Source of the DNA: Micromussa lordhowensis
Taxonomy: Eukaryota; Cnidaria; Anthozoa; Scleractinia; Lobophylliidae
Direction: 5' to 3'
Length of the DNA stretch: 64,000 nucleotides
Assembly (NCBI GenBank): GCA_964020085.1
Contig: OZ026604.1
Coordinates: 31,193,830-31,257,829 of the forward strand
A program made the position numbers and the translations under genes. Positions within the stretch are counted from its first letter, which is position 1. Every line of letters starts with the position of its first letter. Under the pieces are notes generated by a model. It ran no database searches. It was not told the DNA's origin and worked only from the letters and a program-made list of their open reading frames with translations. Shown piece by piece: positions 23,771 to 33,937 of the stretch.

Positions 23771-24383
23771 GATCCATCAACCCTTAGCAGGGATCATGAG
23801 AAACCAAACACAGGTATGTGTCACTTTCAATTGAAGGCCTATATTATAAATCTATCTTATTAACTAATTTTTAGGGTCGCAGGGTGAAGATATCAGGGTC
23901 AGGTTGAGGGTCATGGGGTGAGGATATTGGTATCAGGTCTTAGCAGAAGGGACGGAGTAAAGCCACAAGCAGGTCCCAGAAGACCCACAGTGGCCAAGTA
24001 TTTCCCCAGTAAAGTCCTGAACACATGTGGTTCAGAACATGTAATAATAGATTTCAAGCAGCCTCCAGGGTAATAACAGATTTATTTGCATGGCTGTATT
24101 CAAGGATAAAAAAAGCTGCAGAAACTTAACGTGGTCAAGTACGGTCTAAGAACTTATTAGAGATAACCTTTAGATAAATAACCTCTATTTGGACATAAGG
24201 ATAAATAATGCCTTCTAATTGGCTGATTTTGGCCAGGCTTTGGCCCTCTCTGCAGCCTTAGTTATAAAGTTAATTAAACCAGGGTAATAGCTCTCTCTAG
24301 CTTTCAGAACAGATGCTTAGTTTTAACATACAAATCAAGTTACAGCATGTAGGAAATATGAAAGATTTCTTCTTCACCTCTCC

Positions 24384-24400
24384 CTCTCTCTCTCTCTCTC
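24384..24400. repeat. (CT)n microsatellite
   Basis: Uninterrupted CT dinucleotides inside a longer pyrimidine tract. Confidence 0.9.
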
Positions 24401-25223
24401 TTGGATTTTTATGTCAGGGCCATAGCCGGAACAAAATTGACTGAAGCACTGTCCATGATTAAATTATCTTCCTAGGGAACTAGCAGTGTTTTTCATTTGT
24501 CAAAAACTTAACCACAAGCTCAATATGTCAGAATTTAGTCTTTCCTGATTGCATATTTTACAATAGAGTGCTGAATTGTCTTCTTTACAATAGCAACTAT
24601 TCAGATTTCTTCAAAACTGTGTTTGGTTTTTCATTGTGTTAGACACATTTCTCTCATTTATGATGAAACTAACAGCTTTTTATGTACACCTCACTACCCT
24701 CTGCACTGAAAACATAGTTAGGTTTGCAGGGGATGTAGAATTTGTGTGAAGCTGTGGAATGAAAAAAAAAATCATCAATCAATAGTTGTCTGTTTGTATT
24801 GTTCATTGGGATTTGATTGCATAGATACCAAAACAAACGTTCAGGGTACATACCGGTAGCTCTTTTTTATTAGAACCAGCCATAAACATTGGTAATGTTG
24901 GTGTTCTAGATTTTTGAAGGGAGGTTAACGATTTTTCGAGGCTGAACGCCCTAAGAGGAACCCAAACCACTTTGTTAACCCCTAAAAGGTAGAGGGAAAT
25001 TGGTACTCGAAATAGAACTATTATTTTATAAACAGGGAAAGAGTTATTGCTAGGGCTGTAGATGTATAGCGAGCACGCGAAATGCACGAGACGAGCACGT
25101 GCCGTTTGAAACTGAAAATGAAACAGACAAAGAGCTGAAGGTGATAATTTAAATGCAGCAGCGTTTTCGACGCGGGAAATCTCGCGCGCGGCCAATAAAT
25201 ATGGGTTATTGAGCAAGTGTGAC

Positions 25224-25278
25224 GTCAAGATGGCTGGATATTGGTCAAGTTTTTTTAGGTCCATAAACTCACAAAAAA

Positions 25279-25308
<30 letters not shown>
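25224..25308. repeat. 21-bp perfect inverted repeat, 43-nt loop
   Basis: The left arm 25224-25244 (TCAAGATGGCTGGATATTGG) and the right arm 25288-25308 (CCAATATCCAGCCATCTTGA) are exact inverts. Probably the remnant of a small foldback element. It lies about 650 bp upstream of the 493-aa coiled-coil gene. Confidence 0.85.
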
Positions 25309-25312
<4 letters not shown>

Positions 25313-25951
25313 AAAAGCTTGGTTAATAAAGGATTCATTATTTGGTTTTCAGGGAAATGTTTCTCGCGTGACACGGCGGGTAGTCCCGAGCAGGCAAGCT
25401 CGGGTAGCCAATCACAGCGAAGTATTTGGTTCATTTTGACCGCTCACGGAGCTAGCCTTATAATAAAATAGTATTTTGTCACTGGTTGAGAGGAAATTAT
25501 ACTGAGAAAAAAACAACCTGTTCAAAATTTCGGCTTGTGTTAGCTTAAAATTAAAAGCTCTTGACTTCTGAGAGTCATGCAGAAAATATCTTGTTTACTG
25601 TATTTTAAGCCGCGTCTTCTAATTAGAATTTTCACGTAATCAAAGAGGATAGGCTCGCGCGATATTTAATTAAGCAGAGCAGCTACAGGTGGATATGCCG
25701 CTAACTTGATTGGTAAGGACACTTGTTAATTCAGATTGTGTTCGCTTGCGTTATACCTACTTGAAATTCAAATTTATATGTAGAATTTTTTCGCAAGTTA
25801 TTTTTTTTTAATTTCGAGCCGCTGTTTGCATTAAAGAGGGTGAAAGCGTTGGATTTCAGCCAAGGACGGCCAAGAGTTGAATTGTGTTCTCTACTGCGTG
25901 CTGTGTTGTTCGTCTGTCGGAGGACGCGAGCGATTGAAGGAGTGAAACAAC

Positions 25952-27433
25952 ATGACACACATTGCGATACGATTGGCTTCCCCTCCAGCTGGAAGCAAAA
26001 ATGTCCGAGAAATCATTAGAATCAAGACTCCAGAGAAGCTTTTGCCGTTTTATGAAACTGTTTCGGGAGATGTCATAGTCGAGACCGAAGAAAAGAAATT
26101 TAACATGGCTGATACATGTTTGGTGAACGGAAACTCTCAGGGTTTATCCCCCTTGGAAGAATTTCATTCAAATGCCGAAGAAAGCCTGGCTTCTTATGTT
26201 GACACGAATGGTGATACTAGGACAGAACAATCAAACCGATTTACATCTCATATAAACACAGAAAATGAAAGCGAAGAAAAGGAAATGACTATGATTAATG
26301 GAGAAACGAAGTTCAATTGTCAAGAAAATTCCCAAGCACAATGTGACCGTTGCGGACGACGCACTGAACGGGAAGAGTTTGAATCAGAACTTTATATCAC
26401 TCGCAAAGATTTAACTTCAGTGCAAAATCAGTTAGCGACGTTTAAATCCAGGTTAGAAGAGGAATTGATTGAGAAATACAAACTGGAGGAAGAGCTGAAG
26501 TCTGAGGCTGAATCACACCAGAGTGAATTGAGCATTTTAAAGAAGAAAATTGAAGATTGGGAAGAAAATGAATGCGAGAAAACTAGGCGAATCGAAAAGT
26601 TGGAAAGTATGATTGATATTTATAAAAAAGAGAATGAAAAGTCCTGGGAGGAGGTAGAAAATTTGAGAAGTTTTGTCGGTAAATATCAGAGCGAGATGTG
26701 TAAACTGAGGCTGGAAGCAAACAATGCTAGCGATCAAGCGGCTGAAGCGATCAATGAAATGGAACTGTTGACAAAGAAAACCGAGAAAAGCGAACAAGAC
26801 AACAACACAGTTAGAAAACAATTTAAGTCTGAAATGGAGGGATATCGGAGAGAAGTCCGCGAATTGAGAAACGCTTTGGAAAACTGGGAAAGGCTTGACG
26901 TCGAAAGAAAAACTCGCATTCAGGCATTAGAAAACGAAGTCGCGTCTTATAAAGGCCTTGTGAATGAACTGCGAGAAGAGCTCACAGAATGCAGCAACAA
27001 AACCGCAAGCGATGAAAGGAGTCATTCAACGGTGGATCCGACAAAAAGCGAATATCTTTTAGTGCTCTGTCATGAATTGAACGAAATTTTCAGAGAACAC
27101 CTCAACAGCCAAGGAAAGTTTTCTGAACTGTCTTTCGTTCTCGCTGCCACTCAGAAAGAACTCGAAGAAGCCAGGAATCGAAGCCAGAGTCAAAATCTTG
27201 CGCTGCAAGAGTTTAAGCGAAATTACAACGATTTACACGACACAATGCAAGCGTTAAGTGAAGAGAACCGACATTTAAGGAATAGTTTAGAGAAAAAGTC
27301 TGAGAAATTCACAGAAATAAGGAGAAAGATTCTTGTATCAGAAACAGAGGTGTCTTGGCTTAAAGAAGCGTTGAATATTGTCGATAGTGCCAAGAGAAAG
27401 ACAGTCTGTAAGTCAATGGAAGTTGCTAATTAA
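25952..27433 (+). CDS. Uncharacterised single-exon coiled-coil protein, 493 aa
   Basis: Not recognised. The N-terminal ~125 residues are low in helix-forming heptads and acidic. CDRC at 131-134 is a lone CxxC, not a full zinc site by itself. From about 140 to 470 the protein is coiled coil, rich in E/K/R/Q/L, with a break near 335-360 (TASDERSHSTVDPTKSE). A motif repeats about 109 residues apart: KKIEDWEENECEKTRRIEKL and NALENWERLDVERKTRIQAL, each followed by E and a YK. The ATG is the first after an in-frame stop (25943-25945) and has AAC before it, a good Kozak context. AATAAA follows at 27642. There is no intron in the coding region, as in the two larger coiled-coil genes downstream on the same strand. 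No signal peptide or membrane helix. A structural or adaptor role is a guess only. Confidence 0.8.
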   Translation: MTHIAIRLASPPAGSKNVREIIRIKTPEKLLPFYETVSGDVIVETEEKKFNMADTCLVNGNSQGLSPLEEFHSNAEESLASYVDTNGDTRTEQSNRFTSHINTENESEEKEMTMINGETKFNCQENSQAQCDRCGRRTEREEFESELYITRKDLTSVQNQLATFKSRLEEELIEKYKLEEELKSEAESHQSELSILKKKIEDWEENECEKTRRIEKLESMIDIYKKENEKSWEEVENLRSFVGKYQSEMCKLRLEANNASDQAAEAINEMELLTKKTEKSEQDNNTVRKQFKSEMEGYRREVRELRNALENWERLDVERKTRIQALENEVASYKGLVNELREELTECSNKTASDERSHSTVDPTKSEYLLVLCHELNEIFREHLNSQGKFSELSFVLAATQKELEEARNRSQSQNLALQEFKRNYNDLHDTMQALSEENRHLRNSLEKKSEKFTEIRRKILVSETEVSWLKEALNIVDSAKRKTVCKSMEVAN

Positions 27434-28088
27434 CTTTATAAAAGGAACACTGTTGAAACATTTGTCTGCCTTCAGTGATTCCATCAAGGATTTCCTGATA
27501 ACGTTCATAAATTCCCGATAAGAGAAACGGAAAACTTATTTCGTATTTTTCTCAAAATATTTTCATATGTGGCATCTCGAATATTCGTAAAATACGACTC
27601 TCTTTCATTATTAATGTGAAACATTAAATTGAATTCTTGTTAATAAATTCAGACATTTTATATTTCGAGTTTTCTGGAGTCTGCTTGCAACGTACAGAAG
27701 TTTTCTCTATAGAACTTAATGAACAGAAGGGTTTTTTTTTCACCGTTCTGGCCATATTTTATGGCATTCGTGGTATTTAAAACAAAATTAAGAAGAGTTA
27801 AAAGCCTTTGGCTTGTTTACTAATTTATCAGGCGTCCTTGTGGTAACACACCACGCCATGTTATAGCCAATGAAGTGTCCTTACAGTAATTTGCATTTTC
27901 GCTTGATTCATCTGATACATCCTAACTTTGCCTTTAATCCTTGAAAAAGCGTTGCTAAATATTAGCGACCAGAACATTTTCTTACATCTCCGCCAATATA
28001 TCTACATTAATATATATGATAATGTATGAATTTGATTGTCATGCAAAAAAGGCCAGAAACCATGGAAGAAACACAGACATAAGGCCTC

Positions 28089-28160
28089 GTGTATACTACG
28101 CCGGAGAAATTCGAAAACACGGCTTTTTTTCTACCGTTAGGCCTAAGTATGGTCTGATAC
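28089..28160. repeat. Partial copy of the CGTTTTC/GTGTGGAC foldback family
   Basis: CTACGCCGGAGAAATTCG, AAACACGGC and ACCGTTAGGCCTAAGT match the motifs of 3550-3800 in the same order. Confidence 0.5.
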
Positions 28161-28394
28161 TAAAATCAGACGATATTCCGCAAGATTGAGCAGGATAATT
28201 GTTTTATTATTCAACAAATTGATAACAAAACAGCCTAACATTTTTAAATCTCTCTGTCGACATTTTCTCACTTCACTTTTTCTTCCCACGTACGAAGCTA
28301 CGTATACCGCCGGATATCTGTTACCTACGGATGACAGATACCGAGAGCATCATGACCATATTTGGATAGTGTTACAATTTGTTGAGTAATTAAA

Positions 28395-28576
28395 CAATAG
28401 ACCACAAGTTTCTATGAGTTATAGGCTGATAAACCACGCGGGATGTTGGTAGAACACGAGAAGAATTTGTAAATCACGATGAGCCGCAGGCGAGTGGTTT
28501 ACGAATTCTTCGAGTGTTCTACCAACATCCCAAGTGGTCTATCAGCCTAAAACTCATAGAAACTTGTGGTCTATTG
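28395..28576. repeat. 182-bp foldback element (MITE-like)
   Basis: The ends CAATAGACCACAAGTTTCTA and its inverse TAGAAACTTGTGGTCTATTG pair perfectly. Pairing continues through AGGCTGAT/ATCAGCCT, GGGATGTTGGTAGAACAC / GTGTTCTACCAACATCCC and GAAGAATT/AATTCTTC to a GC-rich turn (GAGCCGCAGGCGAG). Non-coding. Confidence 0.9.
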
Positions 28577-31500
28577 CTTTTATATAATAATTCAGAAGAT
28601 GCGCGATTTTCCCATGGGTTTACCGGCACAATAACCCATAGCTGATTGACCAATCAGAGCGCGCGCATTGATTTGGTTATAATATAATAATGTATAATAA
28701 CCATTGTCCATGGGCTCCTGCCGTAGACTCAAACAGTTACTAACCCACATTTGGTATATTTAAATTTTATGGCAATTAGTTTACGAAACTTGGGAGAGAA
28801 AGGACTTCTACATCAAGAATTTTCTTTTTATATTCCCCTAAGCCACATTGACCCTTGTCATAAATGGCTACCAATCTAAATTTTTCATGTACTTTAATTT
28901 GCCTCACTAACCTCCTTTGAGAGTAAAACTTCTTTGGAATTATCAACTAAAAAACGAGGTTAGTCAGGCTGGTTCCCAGTTTTCTTGTACCTCTGTACGA
29001 GTCCTCGTACAAAACATTTCATATGAAAATGAGTTGGATTTACAGGGAAATGAACCAGGAGGCGGAACACATTTTCATATCAATGGCTTCTCGTTTTGAC
29101 CGAGAGTTAAAAGGCAACTCGCTAAATGGGCTATTTTAATACTTGCAAAAGAAATTTTAATTAGCAGTCATTCATGAAAAGGCTCTATAGTCATTGTGAA
29201 ATTTAAACTCTCGAAAACAATCAAATTTTAGAAGGATTCATCCTCGGAGACTAAGGGACAGTTAGCTGGGACAGAACAAAGTTAACCCGGCGAAAATTAC
29301 TTTTTTACGGGTTTATCTCATCTCGCACCAAATAACTGTCTCTGGGTCGACTAGAAGGCAAAGGATTTTGCTCTGAAATGGTGCGTGTCTTATTCGCACG
29401 GCCTCGAAACTCGGTAACTTTTTTAACTCAACACTAATATGAGAGTTATGAGTTTCTTAAATTTAATATTCTATTTGTTGATTTGAACAGATTTCTTAAA
29501 TTAAACAATCAGAAATTATGAACCAAACCCAAATCAGTATTTTGATGCTAATGACACCATTATGTGATAAGAAACTTTATTATGATAAGTGAAATGGTGG
29601 GACTTGGATAGAGTGAAATAAATGAGTAATTTCGACTTAAGAACGCTTCTTCGTTTATTAAACTTTATTATATGGCAAGGTAGTCTTGAGGTAAATCCGA
29701 GCGTTCTGATTGGTTCTTCGTTGGTCGGGATTTTGCTATACGGACCGTTTCTATGGAAACAGCCATAAGCCGTACATATTTCTTTTCAAAAGCTGGCAAA
29801 TTCAAAATTTGCAGCTTGACCCTAGTGCTATGTAATAAAGTACTTACTAACCTAGCTTTCTCGGGCCATACTGGGGAATATTGCCCCGAGGACGTCGCAG
29901 GACGGATTGGGTGCAGCGAGGTCCGTACAAAAATGGCCCTCGAGCTTTGTTAGTAAAAGGTTAATATTATTAGCAGCATAAATCGTGATGTATATATTGC
30001 CACAACCAGAAATTAGTTTAATTTCCAGACATAATCGAGGAGTATATTTCCCATCAATGTTGTTGCTTTTTTCTTTGATATCACCCTCAAGCATGCTGCA
30101 CAATGTACAAAAACCCTTCTCTTGTAATACATCTCTCATTGATATTGTCATGGCAACCTTCAACTTTCCTGTATCACGTGAGCATTTCTTATAGCAGTGG
30201 ATTTGGCTGCAGCAGGTTGCTTCGCATTCTGCGAAGAAAATTGTGCCTGTTCTTTTTAAGCGCCGAGAATGCACAGATCTTCGCTTTCGTTCAAACGATT
30301 TATTCAAATGAAGCGGTAAAGAAGTACAGCGAAATCTTTGTTTTGATTTATGCTTGAAAACGTTCGACATGACAAAAGAACAGTTGTGGATTTTACCCAC
30401 GGGCGGTCATGCTCGCTTACAGTCAATACAGGTAAATATTCCGCTTGAAATTCTGAATTTTGCGGTTTAGTGATGCTCACTTTTCGTTTCGGTTTAATCC
30501 CGCGAAATGCCTATCATTTTAGCATGTATAATCTCGATATGTTATCATGTCGCGTACTTTAATTATTCAATATTTTCTTTTGAGCTGATTGTGTGGCGAG
30601 AATTTCGCTTAGAATCGTATCAAAATTTAGATTCTCTTTATTAATTAAGAATCGAGCATCAAAGGGCCGCTTTTCGTTAATTTAGAGCTTGAATTTTTAG
30701 TAGACATGTATTTTGGAATACGAAATTAATAGCGATCATTGTTGCCTTGTTTTATTTAACTGCTTTCGAAACTAAGCCAATAGCATTGAAGAAGTTTTGA
30801 CATAAAGGCCAATATTTGCCAACGAACCTACCCTTCATAGAATTTGATTTTGTCTTTGAAATTGATAATTCAGTATACAATTAGTTGTTAAAACATAGCG
30901 TTAAAGCGACCATTGCAAACTGTCAAATAAGCTACATTAATGGTCTTTATGCTTTCTTGGAGAGGGTCCTTGTTTATAATCCTATGTTTTTCTCCCTTGA
31001 TAAGGAAATCCAAGTTTGCTTCTAAGAAAGACTTGAGTTTCAGTTATCTTGCCAATACCCTGCCTGTTCTGTCCTACTACGCGTATGATGATAGCTAAAG
31101 ATGAAAGCGTTACATTCCAAGTCACGAAAAAAAAACATCTTTTTTAAAAAAATGCAGCCAAACAAAGCTCAAATTTTCCAGCTTTAGACATGCAACAAAA
31201 ATTGTTTTTAACAGCTGAAAGCTATTTTCATAAATATCTGCAACCTCCCAGGTACAGATGATCAGGAAATAATTAAAATGAAGGTAACTGAATATCCCCG
31301 CTATTCACCGGCTCTGAGGTGAAAACTGTCTGGACATATATATCTTTTTTTTTTCGTTTTTGTAAAGAAAATATGGTTTCGCGAGATTTTCAGACTCTGG
31401 TTAGCGAGACCTTTGTATACAAAGCCGTGTCGCGTACACATCGTGTCGTGGCTAATATCTACCGGCGATACCAGTCTTATTTACCTCTTCTAAGAAATTC

Positions 31501-32399
31501 TGCGTGGCAAGATACTTAAGTACTCGAGGCGCGTGTTGCTGTGACGGTATCTGCGAGATAACTCTGTATTTGAGATAGTTATTTAAGTATTTTGCGATAC
31601 AAAACTGCTAGCTTACATAAACCCCCGTATTTTGGATCACTAAACATACAAAGATGTCAAAGATGTGAAAAAATACGCATAATTACACCACGGGAGAAAA
31701 CGGAATAAACCGAAATTTATAATATGGAAATGAATCACGAAAGATTTTAAATGTTTTGGCCTTTCGAGCGTTCGAAAAACTTTAGCTATTTAGCTTTTTT
31801 TCAGCTTAATGTTGTATGCATTCAACATACACTTCAATGGATTAACAAGTTCGCTTTTTGTGTGAAACATGTTTAGTAAGTGAACTATTTATTCCATGCA
31901 ATGTAGTTCGTTAAACAGAGTTCATTTAATGATTTGAGCCCCGAACTGATGCTGGGCAAATTATACTTTTCTGTAAACAATATTTTAAGCCATATCTTGT
32001 TTTATAATTAAGACGTTTAAGCCGAGCTTAGAGATTTCGAGAAATAAATAACTTGTTTTATGACGCAGATCTGTAGGATTTGGATGAAACTAAAGGCAAA
32101 GTTAGAATCAAAGTTTCTGGCCGTTGTGTTAAAATAATTATATATACAGGTTTATTATAATTGAGTTTATTTCGCCTAATCGTCCTCTTACTGAATAGAG
32201 CTGTTTGTAAATAACGCGGGAAAATACTGCAAGCTGATTGGTCGGCTGCTTCATTAGCAAATCCACCAGTCGCCAGGGAAAAGCGCGGTGATTCGGCGAG
32301 AGGTTTTCCGCTGCGTGTATTTACCTTGCGGTCGGTAAGACCTGACAAAGATGGAAATATTGAAATTTATTTCATGCAGTAGTTCCGCACTTCAATTTT

Positions 32400-32498
32400 C
32401 TGTTCGAAGGGAAGTTGATAAGTTGGCATCGTTTTAAGATGTCTTTGCTCTAATGTTGCTATGTAACAACGGCCAAGTTTTCCAAGGGAACATGCTCG
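32400..32498 (+). other. Possible non-coding first exon of the giant coiled-coil gene
   Basis: A strong donor TCG|GTAAGT lies at 32498/32499, and the giant gene's coding exon begins after the acceptor at 33902-33903. The pairing of the two is an inference; the 5' limit is unknown. Joined, it would create an 8-codon upstream ORF (ATG at 32492). Confidence 0.3.
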
Positions 32499-33901
32499 GT
32501 AAGTTGTCCTTTTAATTTTTTTTAATTCAGCTGGATTTTCTAGCGTCGAACTCTTTGTTACAAACCATAATAGAGTCTGTTGGAAAAAAACCTTCTTTTC
32601 TTGAAATAATTATTCTTCTAGCTTCCCTTCTGATTTTCATTTTTTTGCTTCACACAATCTAATTATAGTGATATTGCTACGTATTCTATTGAGCTATTTG
32701 AATGTCATTTATGTATGCCCCAAATATCTTCGTGTCCAAAGTCCAGAGCCGATAATTGTATTGATAACAGACCGATAATTTTATTTATCTGGAGCATTTA
32801 AATTTAGCATCAGTTTGGAAATCATTAAATAAATCCGACTTCTACGGTAAATAACTTTATCCTTGAATAACTACTTTAGGCTTGCATACACTATATTGTC
32901 GTTTCTATTTGTTTTGTATGAAATAGATTTTATTGAGGGCATATAGCAGCAAGGAAGAGTTAATTCCCCGCCTTATAAACCCCATATCTCATAGTTCATT
33001 GCTGATCACAAGCCGCAATCCATTTTGCACTTCGTTTTGATGTCCCATGTAAGCTAAAACCAGATATAAGCAGACTTAATGGGAGATAAAATCGCATATC
33101 GTATAGTCTTCAAGTTGATACCAGCCACCAACCGTTCGGTGAAAGTATCGGTCGTCCTTGAAACTTATACTAGAATTTATCTAGGTCGAGTTCGTGCAAT
33201 AACAACGGAATATTTCTTCGCTTTCACGCGTATTAAGGCGTTAACTCGATGTAAAATCTACAGTGAAGGAAAATAACACTCAGTATTATTTGCATTGTTT
33301 TTATTTCTTTCACATATTAAATTAACTTAAGTTATGTCCTTAATATACGTAAAGCAGGGCTATTTATTCTATTATATTTTCTCTAACGTGACACATAACA
33401 GAATTATTCTCGTCAGTAGCGCAAAGGTTGATCTATTTAGCAGGTGTGAAGAATGGAACCTAAATTTTAAATAGTCATGAATAGCTTGGAGCATTTTTTT
33501 CTGAGCGGATATAAGCAAGACTAAAAACTAGACAGACTTGAGCGAACGTTAGATACCATGCAAAATATACACGGAAAGCCTGTTATAAAACAAAAAAGCT
33601 GAAAGATTTTTTCTTTTCTGTTTAAAACTCGATCGAAAGTAGTACTTTCACTTTATTCAAGAACTTTTCAGCGTGTAAACAATACCTCTTGCATCGAAAA
33701 TCCCAGACGCTTTCGAGTTTTTATTAAAACTCAAAACATGTGGTTTATTTTCGGAATAATTAGTGGCTCCCTCTCAATTCCTTAACCGCAAACTAAAATA
33801 CGCATTAAGAATAAATATTTTTGTCACCTATCCATTACAAAGTTAAACAAAATCGTTTAGATTTTTTTGTATAGTTGACAAGTTGTATTGTATATATTCT
33901 C

Positions 33902-33903
33902 AG
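33902..33903 (+). other. Splice acceptor before the giant coding exon
   Basis: TATATTCTCAG|GGCC lies 34 bp upstream of the first in-frame ATG. The open frame runs further upstream without an ATG (it begins near 33875), which fits intron sequence up to this AG. Confidence 0.6.
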
Positions 33904-33937
33904 GGCCATCTCGAGCAAATTGAACACTCTGTGTATA

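Larger units (their letters stand above)
23771..25951. other. Intergenic region between SWSAP1 and the first coiled-coil gene
   Basis: No gene is supported. It contains a pure CT run at 24384-24400 and a hairpin at 25224-25308. A 162-codon frame on the minus strand (25291-24803) overlaps the hairpin and resembles no family. The stretch just before 25952 (TCTACTGCGTGCTGTGTTGT...) is the probable 5' UTR of the next gene. Confidence 0.5.
27434..33901. other. Intergenic and probable 5' UTR intron sequence upstream of the giant coiled-coil gene
   Basis: No protein-coding gene is supported. It contains the 3' UTR of the preceding gene (to about 27660), a foldback at 28395-28576, a partial CGTTTTC-family repeat at 28089-28160, and AT-rich DNA. 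A 182-codon minus-strand frame at 29852-30400 and a 21-codon ATG frame ending in CAG|GTAAAT at 30369-30431 were considered and not accepted. Confidence 0.5.

Noticed and set aside
24803..25291. 162-codon minus-strand open frame
   Set aside because: It overlaps a perfect foldback repeat, has no recognisable domain, and no splice or start context stands out.
29852..30400. 182-codon minus-strand open frame with several Cys
   Set aside because: Composition looks random, no family resemblance, and part overlaps sequence that looks repetitive. Not enough to call a gene.
30369..30431. ATG frame (MTKEQLWILPTGG...) ending in CAG|GTAAAT, like a first coding exon
   Set aside because: No second exon in phase could be placed downstream. 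Joining it to the giant gene's exon at 33904 gives the wrong frame.
32058..32348. 96-codon minus-strand open frame
   Set aside because: No homology recognised, AT-rich intergenic surroundings, and no partner exons.
33875..33937. Upstream 21 codons of the giant frame as coding
   Set aside because: They begin without an ATG and precede a splice acceptor at 33902-33903; the first ATG is at 33938.
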